Below, in pieces: positions 16,914 through 27,224 of a stretch of DNA of 64,000 bases. The position numbers and the translations under genes are program-made. The notes beneath the pieces were generated by a model. The model had not been told where the DNA came from and did not search any database. It saw only the letters and a program-made list of their open reading frames with translations. Positions within the stretch are counted from its first letter, which is position 1. The number at the start of each line of letters is the position of its first letter. The DNA is from Streptomyces fructofermentans (GTDB taxonomy: Bacteria > Actinomycetota > Actinomycetes > Streptomycetales > Streptomycetaceae). Location of the stretch: positions 266,716 to 330,715 of the forward strand of contig NZ_BMWD01000005.1 of the NCBI RefSeq assembly GCF_014651055.1, written 5' to 3'.

Positions 16914-18208
16914 CCCAGGACGCGAGCAGGCACCTGTTCCAGCGCCACCGCGCCGTGCTGCCCGACTGGCTCGCCCTCTACTACGACGACCCGATCGAGA
17001 TCACCCACGGCGAGGGCCGCCACGTCTGGGACGCCGACGGCAACAAGTACCTCGACTTCTTCGGCGGCATCCTCACCACGATGACCGCGCACGCGCTGCC
17101 CGAGGTGACCAAGGCGGTCACCGAGCAGGCCGGCCGGATCGTCCACTCGTCCACGCTCTACCTCAACCGGCCGATGGTGGACCTCGCCGAGCGGATCGCC
17201 AAGCTGTCCGGCATCCCCGACGCGCGGGTGTTCTTCACCACCTCCGGCACCGAGGCCAACGACACCGCGCTGCTCCTCGCCACGACCCACCGGCGCAGCA
17301 ACCAGATCCTGGCGATGCGCAACAGCTACCACGGCCGGTCGTTCAGCACGGTCGGCATCACCGGCAACAAGGGCTGGTCACCCACGAGCCTGTCCCCGCT
17401 CCAGACGCTGTACGTGCACGGCGGCGTCCGGACCCGCGGCCCGTACGCGGACCTCGACGACGCCGGCTTCATCGCGGCCTGCGTCGCCGACCTGGAGGAC
17501 CTGCTCGGCCACGTCCGCCCGCCCGCCGCGCTGATCGCCGAGCCCATCCAGGGCGTCGGCGGCTTCACCTCGCCCCCGGACGGCCTCTACGCGGCGTTCC
17601 GGAAGGTCCTGCGCGAGCGCGGCGTCCTGTGGATCGCCGACGAGGTGCAGACCGGCTGGGGCAGGACCGGCGAGACCTTCTGGGGCTGGCAGGCGCACGG
17701 GGCGGACGGCCCGCCGGACATCCTCACCTTCGCCAAGGGCATCGGCAACGGCATGTCCATCGGCGGTGTCGTCGCCCGCGCCGAGATCATGAACTGCCTC
17801 GACTCCAACTCGATCTCCACGTTCGGCGGCACCCAGATCACCATGGCCGCGGGCCTGGCCAACCTCACGTACCTCCTGGAGCACGACCTCCAGGGCAACG
17901 CCCGCCGGGTCGGGGGCCTGCTCATCGAGCGGCTGCGGGCGGCGGCCGCACAGGTCCCGGCCGTACGGGAGGTCCGCGGGCGCGGGCTCATGATCGGCGT
18001 CGAACTCGTCAGGCCCGGTACCGACTCGGCCGACCCGGAGGCCGCCGCCGCGGTGCTGGAGGCCGCCCGCGCGGACGGCCTGCTGCTCGGCAAGGGCGGC
18101 GGTCACAGCACCAGCGCCCTGCGCGTCGCGCCGCCGATGACACTGACCGTCGCCGAGGCCGAGGAGGGCGCCGCGATCCTCGAACGCGCCCTGAGGAGCA
18201 TTCGGTAA
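16910..18208 (+). CDS. class III PLP aminotransferase (beta-alanine/AGXT2-like)
   Basis: A 432-residue class III aminotransferase. The PLP-binding lysine is predicted at Lys276 in TFAKGIGNGMSIGG, preceded by WIADEVQTGWGRTGE with the conserved Asp; TTSGTEANDTALLLA and the late FGGTQITMAAG are also typical. Its GTG start lies within the upstream stop (GTGA overlap), so translation is coupled to beta-ureidopropionase. This context points to transamination of beta-alanine (or beta-aminoisobutyrate) to the semialdehyde, the last step of the pathway, although the family also includes alanine-glyoxylate enzymes. Confidence 0.85.
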   Translation: MTQDASRHLFQRHRAVLPDWLALYYDDPIEITHGEGRHVWDADGNKYLDFFGGILTTMTAHALPEVTKAVTEQAGRIVHSSTLYLNRPMVDLAERIAKLSGIPDARVFFTTSGTEANDTALLLATTHRRSNQILAMRNSYHGRSFSTVGITGNKGWSPTSLSPLQTLYVHGGVRTRGPYADLDDAGFIAACVADLEDLLGHVRPPAALIAEPIQGVGGFTSPPDGLYAAFRKVLRERGVLWIADEVQTGWGRTGETFWGWQAHGADGPPDILTFAKGIGNGMSIGGVVARAEIMNCLDSNSISTFGGTQITMAAGLANLTYLLEHDLQGNARRVGGLLIERLRAAAAQVPAVREVRGRGLMIGVELVRPGTDSADPEAAAAVLEAARADGLLLGKGGGHSTSALRVAPPMTLTVAEAEEGAAILERALRSIR

Positions 18209-18231
18209 CGCCCGACCGAAGGAACCACCCC

Positions 18232-19845
18232 ATGACCACCGCCCTGGAACCCGCCCTGTCGGTCCGTCAGGTGCTCGGCCTGGAAAGGGTGCTCGCCGGG
18301 GAGCCGGAGGTGGTGGCCGGCGCCGGCCACCTCGACCGGCCCGTGCGCTGGGTGCACGTCGCCGAGGCCGCCGACGTCGGAGTGATGCTCAGCGGCGGCG
18401 AGATGGTCCTCACCACGGGCGTACTGCTCGCGGGCGACCCGGAGGCGCAGGCCGAGTACATCCGCTCCCTGCACCGGGCCGAGGCGGCGGCCGTCGTCCT
18501 CGGACTGGGCCGCGCCTTCCCCGCACCGCCCGAGGTGATGCGCCGCGCCGCCGAGCGGTGCGGACTGCCGATGGTGGTCCTGCACCGGCCGTTCCCGTTC
18601 GCCGAGCTGACCGAGGAGGTCCAGTCCCGGCTCGTACGGCGGAAGTTCGCGGCGGTCAGCCTCTCCGAGTCCGTACGGACGGCACTCACCGGACTCATCA
18701 CCGCCGGAGCCCCGCTGCAGCGGATGCTCGACGAGATCGCGGTCCACAGCGCCTGCCCCGTCGTCGTCACCAACCTCGCCCACCGGGTCCTCGCGACGGC
18801 GGGCGAGCGGTCCGCCGTCGACGACGTCCTGCGCGACTGGGAGCGCATCGCACGCCAGGCGGGCGGCATCGAGGGCGACGGCTGGGTCCGCGCGGAGCTG
18901 GGCGGGCGCGGTGAACGCTGGGGCCGCATCGTGCTGTGCGGCTACCGGGGCGACGCGGGCACCGGACGGCTGCTCGCCGACCGGGCCGCCGAGGCCCTCG
19001 TGCTGCACCGCATGCTCGTCGGCGCGGCGCACTCGTGGGAGGAGCAGTCCGCGCAGGGCCTGCTCACCGACCTGGTCTCCGGCGTCGTACCGGCCAGGCA
19101 ACTGCTGCCCAGGGCCCGGGCCGCCGGACTGCCCGTCAACCGCCGCACGTTCGTGCCGCTGGTGGTCCGGGACGCGTCCGCGACCCGGCTCGACCGGGTG
19201 CTGCGGCTGCTCGGGCTGCCCGGGATCGTCGCCGAACTGGCCGACGGGGCGACCGCCGTGCTGCTCAGCCTCGCCCGGGACCAGGACCCGGAGGCCCTCG
19301 CCACGCACTTCGCCACCCGGCTGCGGGCCGGGTCGGGGGACGGCGCCGCGGTCGTCGCGGCCGCGGACGCGCGCACCGGGTGGGACGACGTGCCCGCCGG
19401 GCTGCGCGAGGCGCGGCACGTGGCGGAGGCGGTCGCGGAGAGCCCCGCGGGCCTCGACCTGCCGCCCGTCGTACGGCTGCGGGACGTGCATCTGCGGGGG
19501 CTCGTACGGCTGTTGCGCGACGATCCGCACGTGCAGTCCTTCGCGGAGCGCGAATTGGACGGCCTGCTGTGCGGTACGGCCGCCGAGCCCGACCTGCTGC
19601 CGGTGTTGCGGACGTACCTCGCCACCGGACGCAACAAGTCGCGTACCGCGCAGCTCCGGCACGTGTCGCGGCCCGCGCTGTACCGGCGGCTGGAGGCCAT
19701 AGAGGCACGGCTCGGGGTCGACCTCGACGACTTCGAGCAGGCCGCCTCCGTGCACATCGCCCTGCTCGCGCACGACGCGCAGCAGGGCCGGAACAGGGGA
19801 TCGGCCGCGAGCACGGTGGTGGAACATGGTCCCGCGCAGGGGTGA
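18232..19845 (+). CDS. PucR-family transcriptional regulator of the pyrimidine/hydantoin cluster
   Basis: A 537-residue PucR/CdaR-type activator or repressor. It has the N-terminal PucR sensory domain (about 10-130, with GHLDRPVRWVHVAEAADVG and GGEMVLTTG), a GGDEF-like central region (about 290-420), and the C-terminal PucR helix-turn-helix (about 475-520, NKSRTAQLRHVSRPALYRRLEAIE). Such proteins usually control purine, proline or GABA catabolism in response to pathway intermediates. It sits in the same direction 23 bp after the transaminase with GAAGGA before ATG 18232, and before the second beta-ureidopropionase, so it is likely the pathway's own regulator. Confidence 0.88.
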   Translation: MTTALEPALSVRQVLGLERVLAGEPEVVAGAGHLDRPVRWVHVAEAADVGVMLSGGEMVLTTGVLLAGDPEAQAEYIRSLHRAEAAAVVLGLGRAFPAPPEVMRRAAERCGLPMVVLHRPFPFAELTEEVQSRLVRRKFAAVSLSESVRTALTGLITAGAPLQRMLDEIAVHSACPVVVTNLAHRVLATAGERSAVDDVLRDWERIARQAGGIEGDGWVRAELGGRGERWGRIVLCGYRGDAGTGRLLADRAAEALVLHRMLVGAAHSWEEQSAQGLLTDLVSGVVPARQLLPRARAAGLPVNRRTFVPLVVRDASATRLDRVLRLLGLPGIVAELADGATAVLLSLARDQDPEALATHFATRLRAGSGDGAAVVAAADARTGWDDVPAGLREARHVAEAVAESPAGLDLPPVVRLRDVHLRGLVRLLRDDPHVQSFAERELDGLLCGTAAEPDLLPVLRTYLATGRNKSRTAQLRHVSRPALYRRLEAIEARLGVDLDDFEQAASVHIALLAHDAQQGRNRGSAASTVVEHGPAQG

Positions 19846-19911
19846 CACCGTGGAACGCCGCACACCCGCAGACGTGACACGGTGCAACTCAAAGCCGCCG
19901 TCCGGACTTCC

Positions 19912-19917
19912 TAGGCT
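19912..19917 (+). promoter_or_regulatory. possible internal -10 element before the second ureidopropionase
   Basis: TAGGCT fits TANNNT and would start transcription near 19924, leaving a short leader with CCGGAGGT before ATG 19947. No good -35 is seen, so activation may be needed. Confidence 0.4.
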
Positions 19918-19946
19918 CGCCGCACACCGAGCGACCGGAGGTCCCG

Positions 19947-20789
19947 ATGAGCAGAGTGATCCGCGCCGCCGTCTTCCAGACCGCGTGGACGGGCGACAAG
20001 GAATCGATGATCCAGGTCCACGAGCAGGCGGCCCGCGACGCGGCCGCGCAGGGTGCTCAGGTCCTGTGCTTCCAGGAGCTGTTCTACGGGCCCTACTTCT
20101 GCCAGGTCCAGGACAAGGCGTTCTACGAGTACGCCGAACAGATCCCCGAGGGCCCGATCGTGCGGCGTTTCCAGGCGCTGGCGAAGGAGTTGGGCCTCGT
20201 CCTGGTGCTGCCGATGTACGAGGAGGAACAGCCCGGAGTCCTCTACAACACCGCCGCGGTGATCGACGCCGACGGCTCGTACCTCGGCAAGTACCGCAAG
20301 ACCCACATCCCCCAGGTCGAGGGCTTCTGGGAGAAGTTCTACTTCCGGCCCGGCAACAGCGGGTGGCCGGTCTTCGACACCGCGGTGGGCAGGATCGGCG
20401 TCTACATCTGCTACGACCGCCACTTCCCCGAGGGCTGGCGCGCACTCGGCCTCGCCGGGGCCGAGATCGTCTTCAACCCGTCCGCCACCTCGCGCGGACT
20501 GTCCAGCTACATCTGGCAGTTGGAGCAGCCGGCGGCGGCTGTCGCCAACGAGTACTTCGTGGGTGCCATCAACCGTGTCGGCGTCGAGGAGCTGGGCTCC
20601 AACGACTTCTACGGGACCTCCTACTTCGTGGACCCGGAGGCGCAGTTCGTCGGGGAGCCGGCGAGCGACAAGGAGACCGAACTCGTCGTCCGCGACCTCG
20701 ACACGGCCAAGCTCCGCGAGGTCCGCGACCGCTGGCAGTTCTACCGCGACCGGGCCCCCGGCGCGTACACGCCGCTGACCGCTCCCTGA
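19947..20789 (+). CDS. beta-ureidopropionase / N-carbamoyl amino acid amidohydrolase (nitrilase family), copy 2
   Basis: A 280-residue paralog of the 16.1-kb gene with the same spacing of catalytic residues: Glu44 (CFQELF), Lys118 (YRKTHIPQ) and Cys155 (VYICYDRHFPEG). The two proteins align without gaps and are similar through most of their length, differing chiefly in the N-terminal third (for example YEYAEQIPEGP versus YRWAEPVPDGP) and near the C-terminus. Placed directly before dihydropyrimidinase, it is the more likely partner for N-carbamoyl-beta-alanine hydrolysis. RBS CCGGAGGT is 6 nt from the ATG. Confidence 0.85.
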   Translation: MSRVIRAAVFQTAWTGDKESMIQVHEQAARDAAAQGAQVLCFQELFYGPYFCQVQDKAFYEYAEQIPEGPIVRRFQALAKELGLVLVLPMYEEEQPGVLYNTAAVIDADGSYLGKYRKTHIPQVEGFWEKFYFRPGNSGWPVFDTAVGRIGVYICYDRHFPEGWRALGLAGAEIVFNPSATSRGLSSYIWQLEQPAAAVANEYFVGAINRVGVEELGSNDFYGTSYFVDPEAQFVGEPASDKETELVVRDLDTAKLREVRDRWQFYRDRAPGAYTPLTAP

Positions 20790-20928
20790 CCGCCCGGGAG
20801 CCCGCGGGCCCGGCGGCGAGGGCCCGGGCCCGCGGCTTCGTCTTCCCCTGTGAGGAAACAGCGTTGACCCCAGTTCCCAGCAGCAGCGGCAGCAGCTCGG
20901 CGTACGCGCGAGCGGAAGGAGTACGGGC

Positions 20929-22329
20929 ATGAGCCGAACCGTCATCCGGGGTGGCCTCGTCATCACCGCGTCCGACGAGATGCACGCGGACGTCCTGATC
21001 GAGGACGGCCGGATCGCCGCCCTCGCCGCGAGCGGCACACCCGCCGCGGAGGCCTGGACGGCCGAACGGACCATCGACGCCACCGGCAAGTACGTGATCC
21101 CGGGCGGTGTCGACGCCCACACCCACATGGAGCTGCCGTTCGGCGGCACCTTCGCCTCCGACTCCTTCGAGACGGGCACCCGGGCCGCCGCCTGGGGCGG
21201 CACCACGACGATCATCGACTTCGCCGTGCAGAGCGTCGGCCGTTCCCTGCGCGAGGGACTGGACGCCTGGAACGCCAAGGCCGACGGCAAGTGCGCGATC
21301 GACTACGGCTTCCACATGATCGTCTCCGACGTGAACCAGGAGACGCTCAAGGAGATGGACCTGCTGGTCGAGGAGGGCGTCACCTCCTTCAAGCAGTTCA
21401 TGGCCTACCCGGGCGTCTTCTACAGCGACGACGGCCAGATCCTGCGCGCCATGCAGCGCTCCGCCGAGAACGGCGGCCTGATCATGATGCACGCGGAGAA
21501 CGGCATCGCGATCGACGTCCTCGTCGAGCAGGCGCTGGCCCGCGGCGAGACCGACCCCCGCTACCACGGCGAGGTGCGCAAGGCGCTCCTGGAGGCCGAG
21601 GCCACCCACCGCGCCATCAAGCTCGCCCAGGTGGCGGGCGCCCCGCTCTACGTCGTGCACGTCTCGGCGCAGGAGGCGGTCGCCGAGCTGGCGCGGGCGC
21701 GCGACGAGGGACTGAACGTCTTCGGCGAGACCTGCCCGCAGTACCTGTTCCTGTCGACGGACAACCTCGCCGAGCCCGACTTCGAGGGCGCCAAGTACGT
21801 CTGCTCGACCCCGCTGCGGCCCAAGGAGCACCAGGCGGCACTGTGGCGGGGACTGCGCACCAACGACCTCCAGGTGGTGTCCACGGACCACTGCCCCTTC
21901 TGCTTCGTGGGCCAGAAGGAGCTGGGCCGGGGCGACTTCTCGAAGATCCCCAACGGGCTGCCGGGCGTCGAGAACCGGATGGACCTGCTGCACCAGGCCG
22001 TCGTCGACGGGCACATCTCGCGCCGCCGCTGGATCGAGATCGCCTGTGCCACCCCGGCCCGGATGTTCGGCCTGTATCCGAAGAAGGGGACGATCGCGCC
22101 GGGCGCCGACGCGGACGTCGTCGTCTACGACCCGCACGCCGAGCAGATCATGTCCGCCGAGACCCACCACATGAACGTCGACTACTCCGCGTACGAGGGC
22201 AGGCGCACCACCGGCCGCGTCGAGTCGGTCCTGTCGCGGGGCGAACCCGTCATCACCGAGCGGGAGTTCACGGGCCGCGCCGGGCACGGCGTCTACACCC
22301 CCCGCTCCACCTGTCAGTACCTGAACTAG
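20929..22329 (+). CDS. dihydropyrimidinase / D-hydantoinase
   Basis: A 466-residue cyclic amidohydrolase that opens dihydrouracil, dihydrothymine or hydantoin rings to N-carbamoyl amino acids. The metal motif is VDAHTHMELPFGG (His64, His66), the residue to be carbamylated is Lys155 in VTSFKQFMAYPG, and later metal ligands are in MMHAENG and YVVHVSA with the catalytic Asp in STDHCPF. Length is typical (about 460-470). GGAAGGAG precedes ATG 20929. It is followed after 11 bp by the LLM oxidoreductase and lies in the centre of the cluster. Confidence 0.92.
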   Translation: MSRTVIRGGLVITASDEMHADVLIEDGRIAALAASGTPAAEAWTAERTIDATGKYVIPGGVDAHTHMELPFGGTFASDSFETGTRAAAWGGTTTIIDFAVQSVGRSLREGLDAWNAKADGKCAIDYGFHMIVSDVNQETLKEMDLLVEEGVTSFKQFMAYPGVFYSDDGQILRAMQRSAENGGLIMMHAENGIAIDVLVEQALARGETDPRYHGEVRKALLEAEATHRAIKLAQVAGAPLYVVHVSAQEAVAELARARDEGLNVFGETCPQYLFLSTDNLAEPDFEGAKYVCSTPLRPKEHQAALWRGLRTNDLQVVSTDHCPFCFVGQKELGRGDFSKIPNGLPGVENRMDLLHQAVVDGHISRRRWIEIACATPARMFGLYPKKGTIAPGADADVVVYDPHAEQIMSAETHHMNVDYSAYEGRRTTGRVESVLSRGEPVITEREFTGRAGHGVYTPRSTCQYLN

Positions 22330-22340
22330 GAGTGGCGCAC

Positions 22341-23360
22341 ATGGACTTCGGACTCGTCCTGCAGACAGACCCCCCGGCATCCCGTGTCATCAGCCTGATG
22401 AAGAGGGCCGAGCGCAACGGCTTCACGTACGGCTGGACGTTCGACTCCGCCGTGCTGTGGCAGGAACCCTTCGTGATCTACAGCCAGATCCTCTCCAACA
22501 CGACGACGCTCAAGGTCGGCCCGATGGTCACCAACCCGGGCACCCGCACCTGGGAGGTCACCGCGTCGACGTTCGCCACGCTGAACGACATGTTCGGCAA
22601 CCGCACGGTGTGCGGCATCGGGCGCGGCGACTCCGCGATGCGGGTGGCCGGGCGCAAGCCGAACACGCTCGCCCGGATCAGCGAGGCCATGAAGGTGATC
22701 CGCGCGCTCGCCCGGGGCGAGGAGGCGGACCTCGGCGGCACGGTGATCAGGTTCCCGTGGATCAAGCCGGGGGCCGAACTGCCCGTGTGGATGGCCGCGT
22801 ACGGCCCCAAGGCCCTGAGGATGACGGGCGAGGAGGCGGACGGCTTCATCCTTCAGCTCGCCGACCTCTATCTGACCGAGTTCATGGTCAAGTCCGTCAA
22901 GGAGGCTGCCGCGGCGGCCGGCCGCGACCCGGCCGACGTCAAGATCTGCGTGGCGGCGCCCGCGTACGTCACCGAGGACGACTCGCCCGAGGCGATCGCC
23001 CACGCGCGCGAGCAGTGCCGCTGGTTCGGCGGCATGGTCGGCAACCACGTCGCCGACCTCGTCTCCAAGTACGGCGAGCACTCCGCGGCCGTCCCCGACG
23101 AACTCACCGACTACATCAAGGCCCGTGAGGGCTACGACTACTCGCACCACGGGCGCAGCGGCAACCCCGACACACAGTTCGTGCCGGACGAGATCGTCGA
23201 CAGGTTCTGCCTCATCGGGACGGCCGAGAAGCACATCGAGAAGCTGAACGCGCTGCGCGCGCTAGGGGTGGACCAGTTCGCCCTGTACGACATGCACGAC
23301 GCCCAGGAGGCGGTCATCGAGGCGTACGGGTCGACGGTGATCCCCGCCGTCAACGCCTGA
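22341..23360 (+). CDS. LLM-class (F420/FMN-dependent) flavin oxidoreductase, TIGR03842-like
   Basis: A 339-residue luciferase-like monooxygenase-fold protein beginning MDFGLVLQTDPPASRVI. The pattern (GPMVTNPGTRTWEVTASTF, CGIGRGDSAMRVAGRKP, PVWMAAYGPKALRMTGEEADGFIL) is that of the F420-dependent branch, and I recognise it as the type usually found beside dihydropyrimidinase. AGGAG lies 11 bp after the dihydropyrimidinase stop and serves the ATG. Since no classical dihydropyrimidine dehydrogenase is in the cluster, this enzyme could supply the ring reduction or act on a related substrate. That role is inferred from position only. Confidence 0.8.
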   Translation: MDFGLVLQTDPPASRVISLMKRAERNGFTYGWTFDSAVLWQEPFVIYSQILSNTTTLKVGPMVTNPGTRTWEVTASTFATLNDMFGNRTVCGIGRGDSAMRVAGRKPNTLARISEAMKVIRALARGEEADLGGTVIRFPWIKPGAELPVWMAAYGPKALRMTGEEADGFILQLADLYLTEFMVKSVKEAAAAAGRDPADVKICVAAPAYVTEDDSPEAIAHAREQCRWFGGMVGNHVADLVSKYGEHSAAVPDELTDYIKAREGYDYSHHGRSGNPDTQFVPDEIVDRFCLIGTAEKHIEKLNALRALGVDQFALYDMHDAQEAVIEAYGSTVIPAVNA

Positions 23361-23476
23361 CCGTCCTACCCTCCCGCGGTCCGGCCGGTGATCCGTCCCC
23401 ACCCGGACGGAACCCGGCCCGGTCCGGCGACCGAACCCTCCGCCTCCGCCCACCGCCGCACCCTCCACCCCAGGAC

Positions 23477-23508
23477 GTCCCCTTCCCGCATCCCCCGGGG
23501 AAGGGGAC
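23477..23508. terminator. hairpin between LLM oxidoreductase and NCS1 permease
   Basis: Arms GTCCCCTTCCC (23477-23487) and 23498-23508 are perfect 11-bp reverse complements with a 10-nt loop. It may end the catabolic transcript or reduce read-through into the permease gene. Confidence 0.5.
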
Positions 23509-23633
23509 CGTACGGCCGCACCGGTGCGCAGACGCACCGGGACGCACCACCGTACGGAGCACCACCCGCACCACCTCCCCCACGGCGCCACCCGCACGGC
23601 CTTTCCCGTCCCGCCTCATCGATTGGCCTGCCC

Positions 23634-25229
<1,596 letters not shown>

Positions 25230-25253
25230 CGGCCGGCCGTGCCGGGGGTCGCC

Positions 25254-25916
25254 CTACTGGGCGGCCTTCAGCACGGCCATCGCCTCCTTGGCGGCCTTGA
25301 TGGCGCCCTTGTTGATCTCGTCGGTGCTCGGCGCCTTCTTCGACTCGAAGTCGCTGCCGTTGTACGTGACGATCACGAGGGCGTTCGACGCGCGGACGAC
25401 CACTTCGCCCTCGCGCGACTGCTGCTTGTCCTCGGTGGTGAGGTTCACCACCGAGTAGGCGATGTCACCGAGACCCGGGACCGCCCCGCCGCCGCTCTTC
25501 TCCTTGGTGCGCTGCTCGTAGGCGGACACCGCGGCCTGGTCCGATTTCTTGATTTCGTACGAAATGTCGAGCCAGCGGTAGTCGAACCCCTTGAGCGCGT
25601 TCCAGGAGCAGGTGCGGCGCAGCGACTCGTCGGTGGAGGGGATCTCCTTGCCCGCGGTCTTGGCGCCCGGCACCAGCGCGGTCACCGTCTTCTTCGACAC
25701 GCCCTCGCAGGGCGCGGGCGAGCTGCGGTAGGTGCGGGTCGCCGCGGCCGTGGACGGCGCGGACGGCGTGGTCCCGCCGCCACCGCCGTCGGCGGTCGGC
25801 TTCTTCTCCGCGGTCGGAGTCGCGGAGAACGGCCCGGACGCCAGCGCCCAGCCTGCCGATGCGAGCACGGCGACCGGGAGCAGACGCGCGGTCAGAGCGA
25901 GAGGAAGTGAACGCAC
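25254..25916 (-). CDS. secreted DUF3558-like protein
   Basis: A 220-residue exported protein. GTG 25916 begins a signal peptide (RSLPLALTARLLPVAVLASAGWALASG), followed by a Gly/Thr/Pro-rich linker and a domain with two cysteines (APCEGVSKKTVTALVPGA and RRTCSWNAL). The pattern C-x-hh...lvPg...C-x-W is that of the actinomycete DUF3558 group. No catalytic residue is evident. GAGAAG lies upstream; in-frame extension to 26072 would put the signal peptide internally and is rejected. It converges with the NCS1 permease (24-bp gap). Confidence 0.7.
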   Translation of the reverse strand: MRSLPLALTARLLPVAVLASAGWALASGPFSATPTAEKKPTADGGGGGTTPSAPSTAAATRTYRSSPAPCEGVSKKTVTALVPGAKTAGKEIPSTDESLRRTCSWNALKGFDYRWLDISYEIKKSDQAAVSAYEQRTKEKSGGGAVPGLGDIAYSVVNLTTEDKQQSREGEVVVRASNALVIVTYNGSDFESKKAPSTDEINKGAIKAAKEAMAVLKAAQ

Positions 25917-25980
25917 GACGCACTTCTCGTGGGGGACGGTGCGGAGTAGTCCGCACGGCGGACGGGACGCCAGTGTCACA

Positions 25981-26040
25981 TGAGTCCCTGTCGGACGGTA
26001 GTGCGAACTCGCTCCGTGCCTGTCCGGTGACAGGGACTCA
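25981..26040. terminator. 12-bp inverted repeat whose right arm contains a stop codon
   Basis: TGAGTCCCTGTC (25981-25992) and GACAGGGACTCA (26029-26040) pair perfectly, and an inner GGAC/GTCC pair extends the stem with a bulge. The minus-strand stop codon of the upstream AhpD-like gene is the last three bases of the right arm. It probably terminates that transcript before the DUF3558-like gene. Confidence 0.6.
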
Positions 26041-27057
26041 CTCCTGACGGGCCGTGGTCCCGCGGCCCGCAAGGACCCCCGGAAGCTCCCGCTCGATGCG
26101 GTCCACGGCCGCGAACGCGCCGTAGGCGATCAGCCGGACCAGGCAGCGGTCCGTGCGCTCCGGCCCCCTCCAGGCCGCCACGTCCTCGTCGGTGACGCGG
26201 TACGGAGCCAGCGCGGCGAGCATCGCCAACCGCGCCCCCGGGCGGTCCCCGCGGTCCGGCAGCGCGTCCCACAGCAGCGGCTGGTGCGTGCCGTCCCACG
26301 CCCGCACGGCGTCGCCCACCAGCGCCCGGTCGGGTCCGCTCAGCAGATCGCCGCCCGCCGCTGCCGCCGCACGCAGGGCGGCGAAGGCGGGGCCGACCGC
26401 CGTACCGGCCGCCCAGGACGGGCCGGGGCCCGGATCGTCCAGGAGGGCCAGGGCCTCGCCCGGCACGAGACGCCGGCGCACGGTCCTCGCCACGGAACGG
26501 CCCACCAGGCTGCGCACCGGGCGCAGTCGCTGGGCGTTGCCCGGCAGCAGGTTCTCGGTGAGCAGCGCGGAGGCGATCCGGTTGATGAAGTGGAAGGCCA
26601 GCGCGGTGCCCACGTAACCGGGCGTGTGCTCGGCCGGGAACGGGAGCGGAGTGAGGCCCGGGCCGCCCGGAACGCGGGTCGCCGCGCCCCACGCGAGCAG
26701 CCGGGCGTGCTCCTCGTGCTCGGGGGACTCCCCGCGGGCCAGCCGCTCGGCGAGGCGGTGGTCGCCCGTGGCGTGCAGCAGCACGGTGTGCGCGTCGACG
26801 CAGAAGGGGCACTTGTTGGCGCGCGACACCCCCAGTGCGGCCAACTCCTTGCCCGTGCGGCTGCCGTCGCCCGCGAGCAGCGACTCCCGCGTCAGGGCCC
26901 AGGCAGCGGGCAGGAGTTCGGGAGCGGAGGACAGCACGACGAACGTCGAGGGGCCGTCGATGCCGAAGTCCGAGGAGATCTGCCGGTGGACCTCGGCCGT
27001 ACGGCCGGTGGCGGACCTGACGGGCGGCGGAGCGGTGTGGCGGAAGGGTGTGGTCAT
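26038..27057 (-). CDS. carboxymuconolactone decarboxylase/AhpD-like protein
   Basis: A 339-residue protein with an AhpD-like core. The redox motif is NKCPFCVDAHTVLLHA (CPFC plus the downstream His), the signature of alkylhydroperoxidase-like members, so thiol-peroxide or related redox chemistry is possible. The remaining 200 residues are helical and Ala-rich, making it longer than classic AhpD (about 175), probably two AhpD-like repeats. ATG 27057 starts MTTPFRHTAPPP with CAGGGT seven bases upstream. It is divergent from a two-component system. Confidence 0.75.
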   Translation of the reverse strand: MTTPFRHTAPPPVRSATGRTAEVHRQISSDFGIDGPSTFVVLSSAPELLPAAWALTRESLLAGDGSRTGKELAALGVSRANKCPFCVDAHTVLLHATGDHRLAERLARGESPEHEEHARLLAWGAATRVPGGPGLTPLPFPAEHTPGYVGTALAFHFINRIASALLTENLLPGNAQRLRPVRSLVGRSVARTVRRRLVPGEALALLDDPGPGPSWAAGTAVGPAFAALRAAAAAGGDLLSGPDRALVGDAVRAWDGTHQPLLWDALPDRGDRPGARLAMLAALAPYRVTDEDVAAWRGPERTDRCLVRLIAYGAFAAVDRIERELPGVLAGRGTTARQE

Positions 27058-27064
27058 GCCGAGA

Positions 27065-27070
27065 ACCCTG
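27065..27070 (-). promoter_or_regulatory. possible -10 element of the AhpD-like gene
   Basis: CAGGGT (CANNNT variant) on the minus strand ends 7 nt before ATG 27057, with no Shine-Dalgarno between. Confidence 0.3.
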
Positions 27071-27212
27071 GCTCCCGGACGGCCCCCGGCGCGTCGTACG
27101 GCCGGAGGCACTCGGGGGTGCGCCCCACCGGGCGGCCCGCGCGCCGGACTACTGCCCCGGGAGTAGTCGCGGGGCCGTCCACAGGGCTGACGCCGATGTC
27201 GGCGCGGCGGTC

Positions 27213-27218
27213 TACCGT
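27213..27218 (+). promoter_or_regulatory. -10 element, probable leaderless start of the sensor kinase
   Basis: TACCGT ends 6 nt before ATG 27225. The intervening ACGGAC is not a ribosome binding site. Confidence 0.55.
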
Positions 27219-27224
27219 ACGGAC

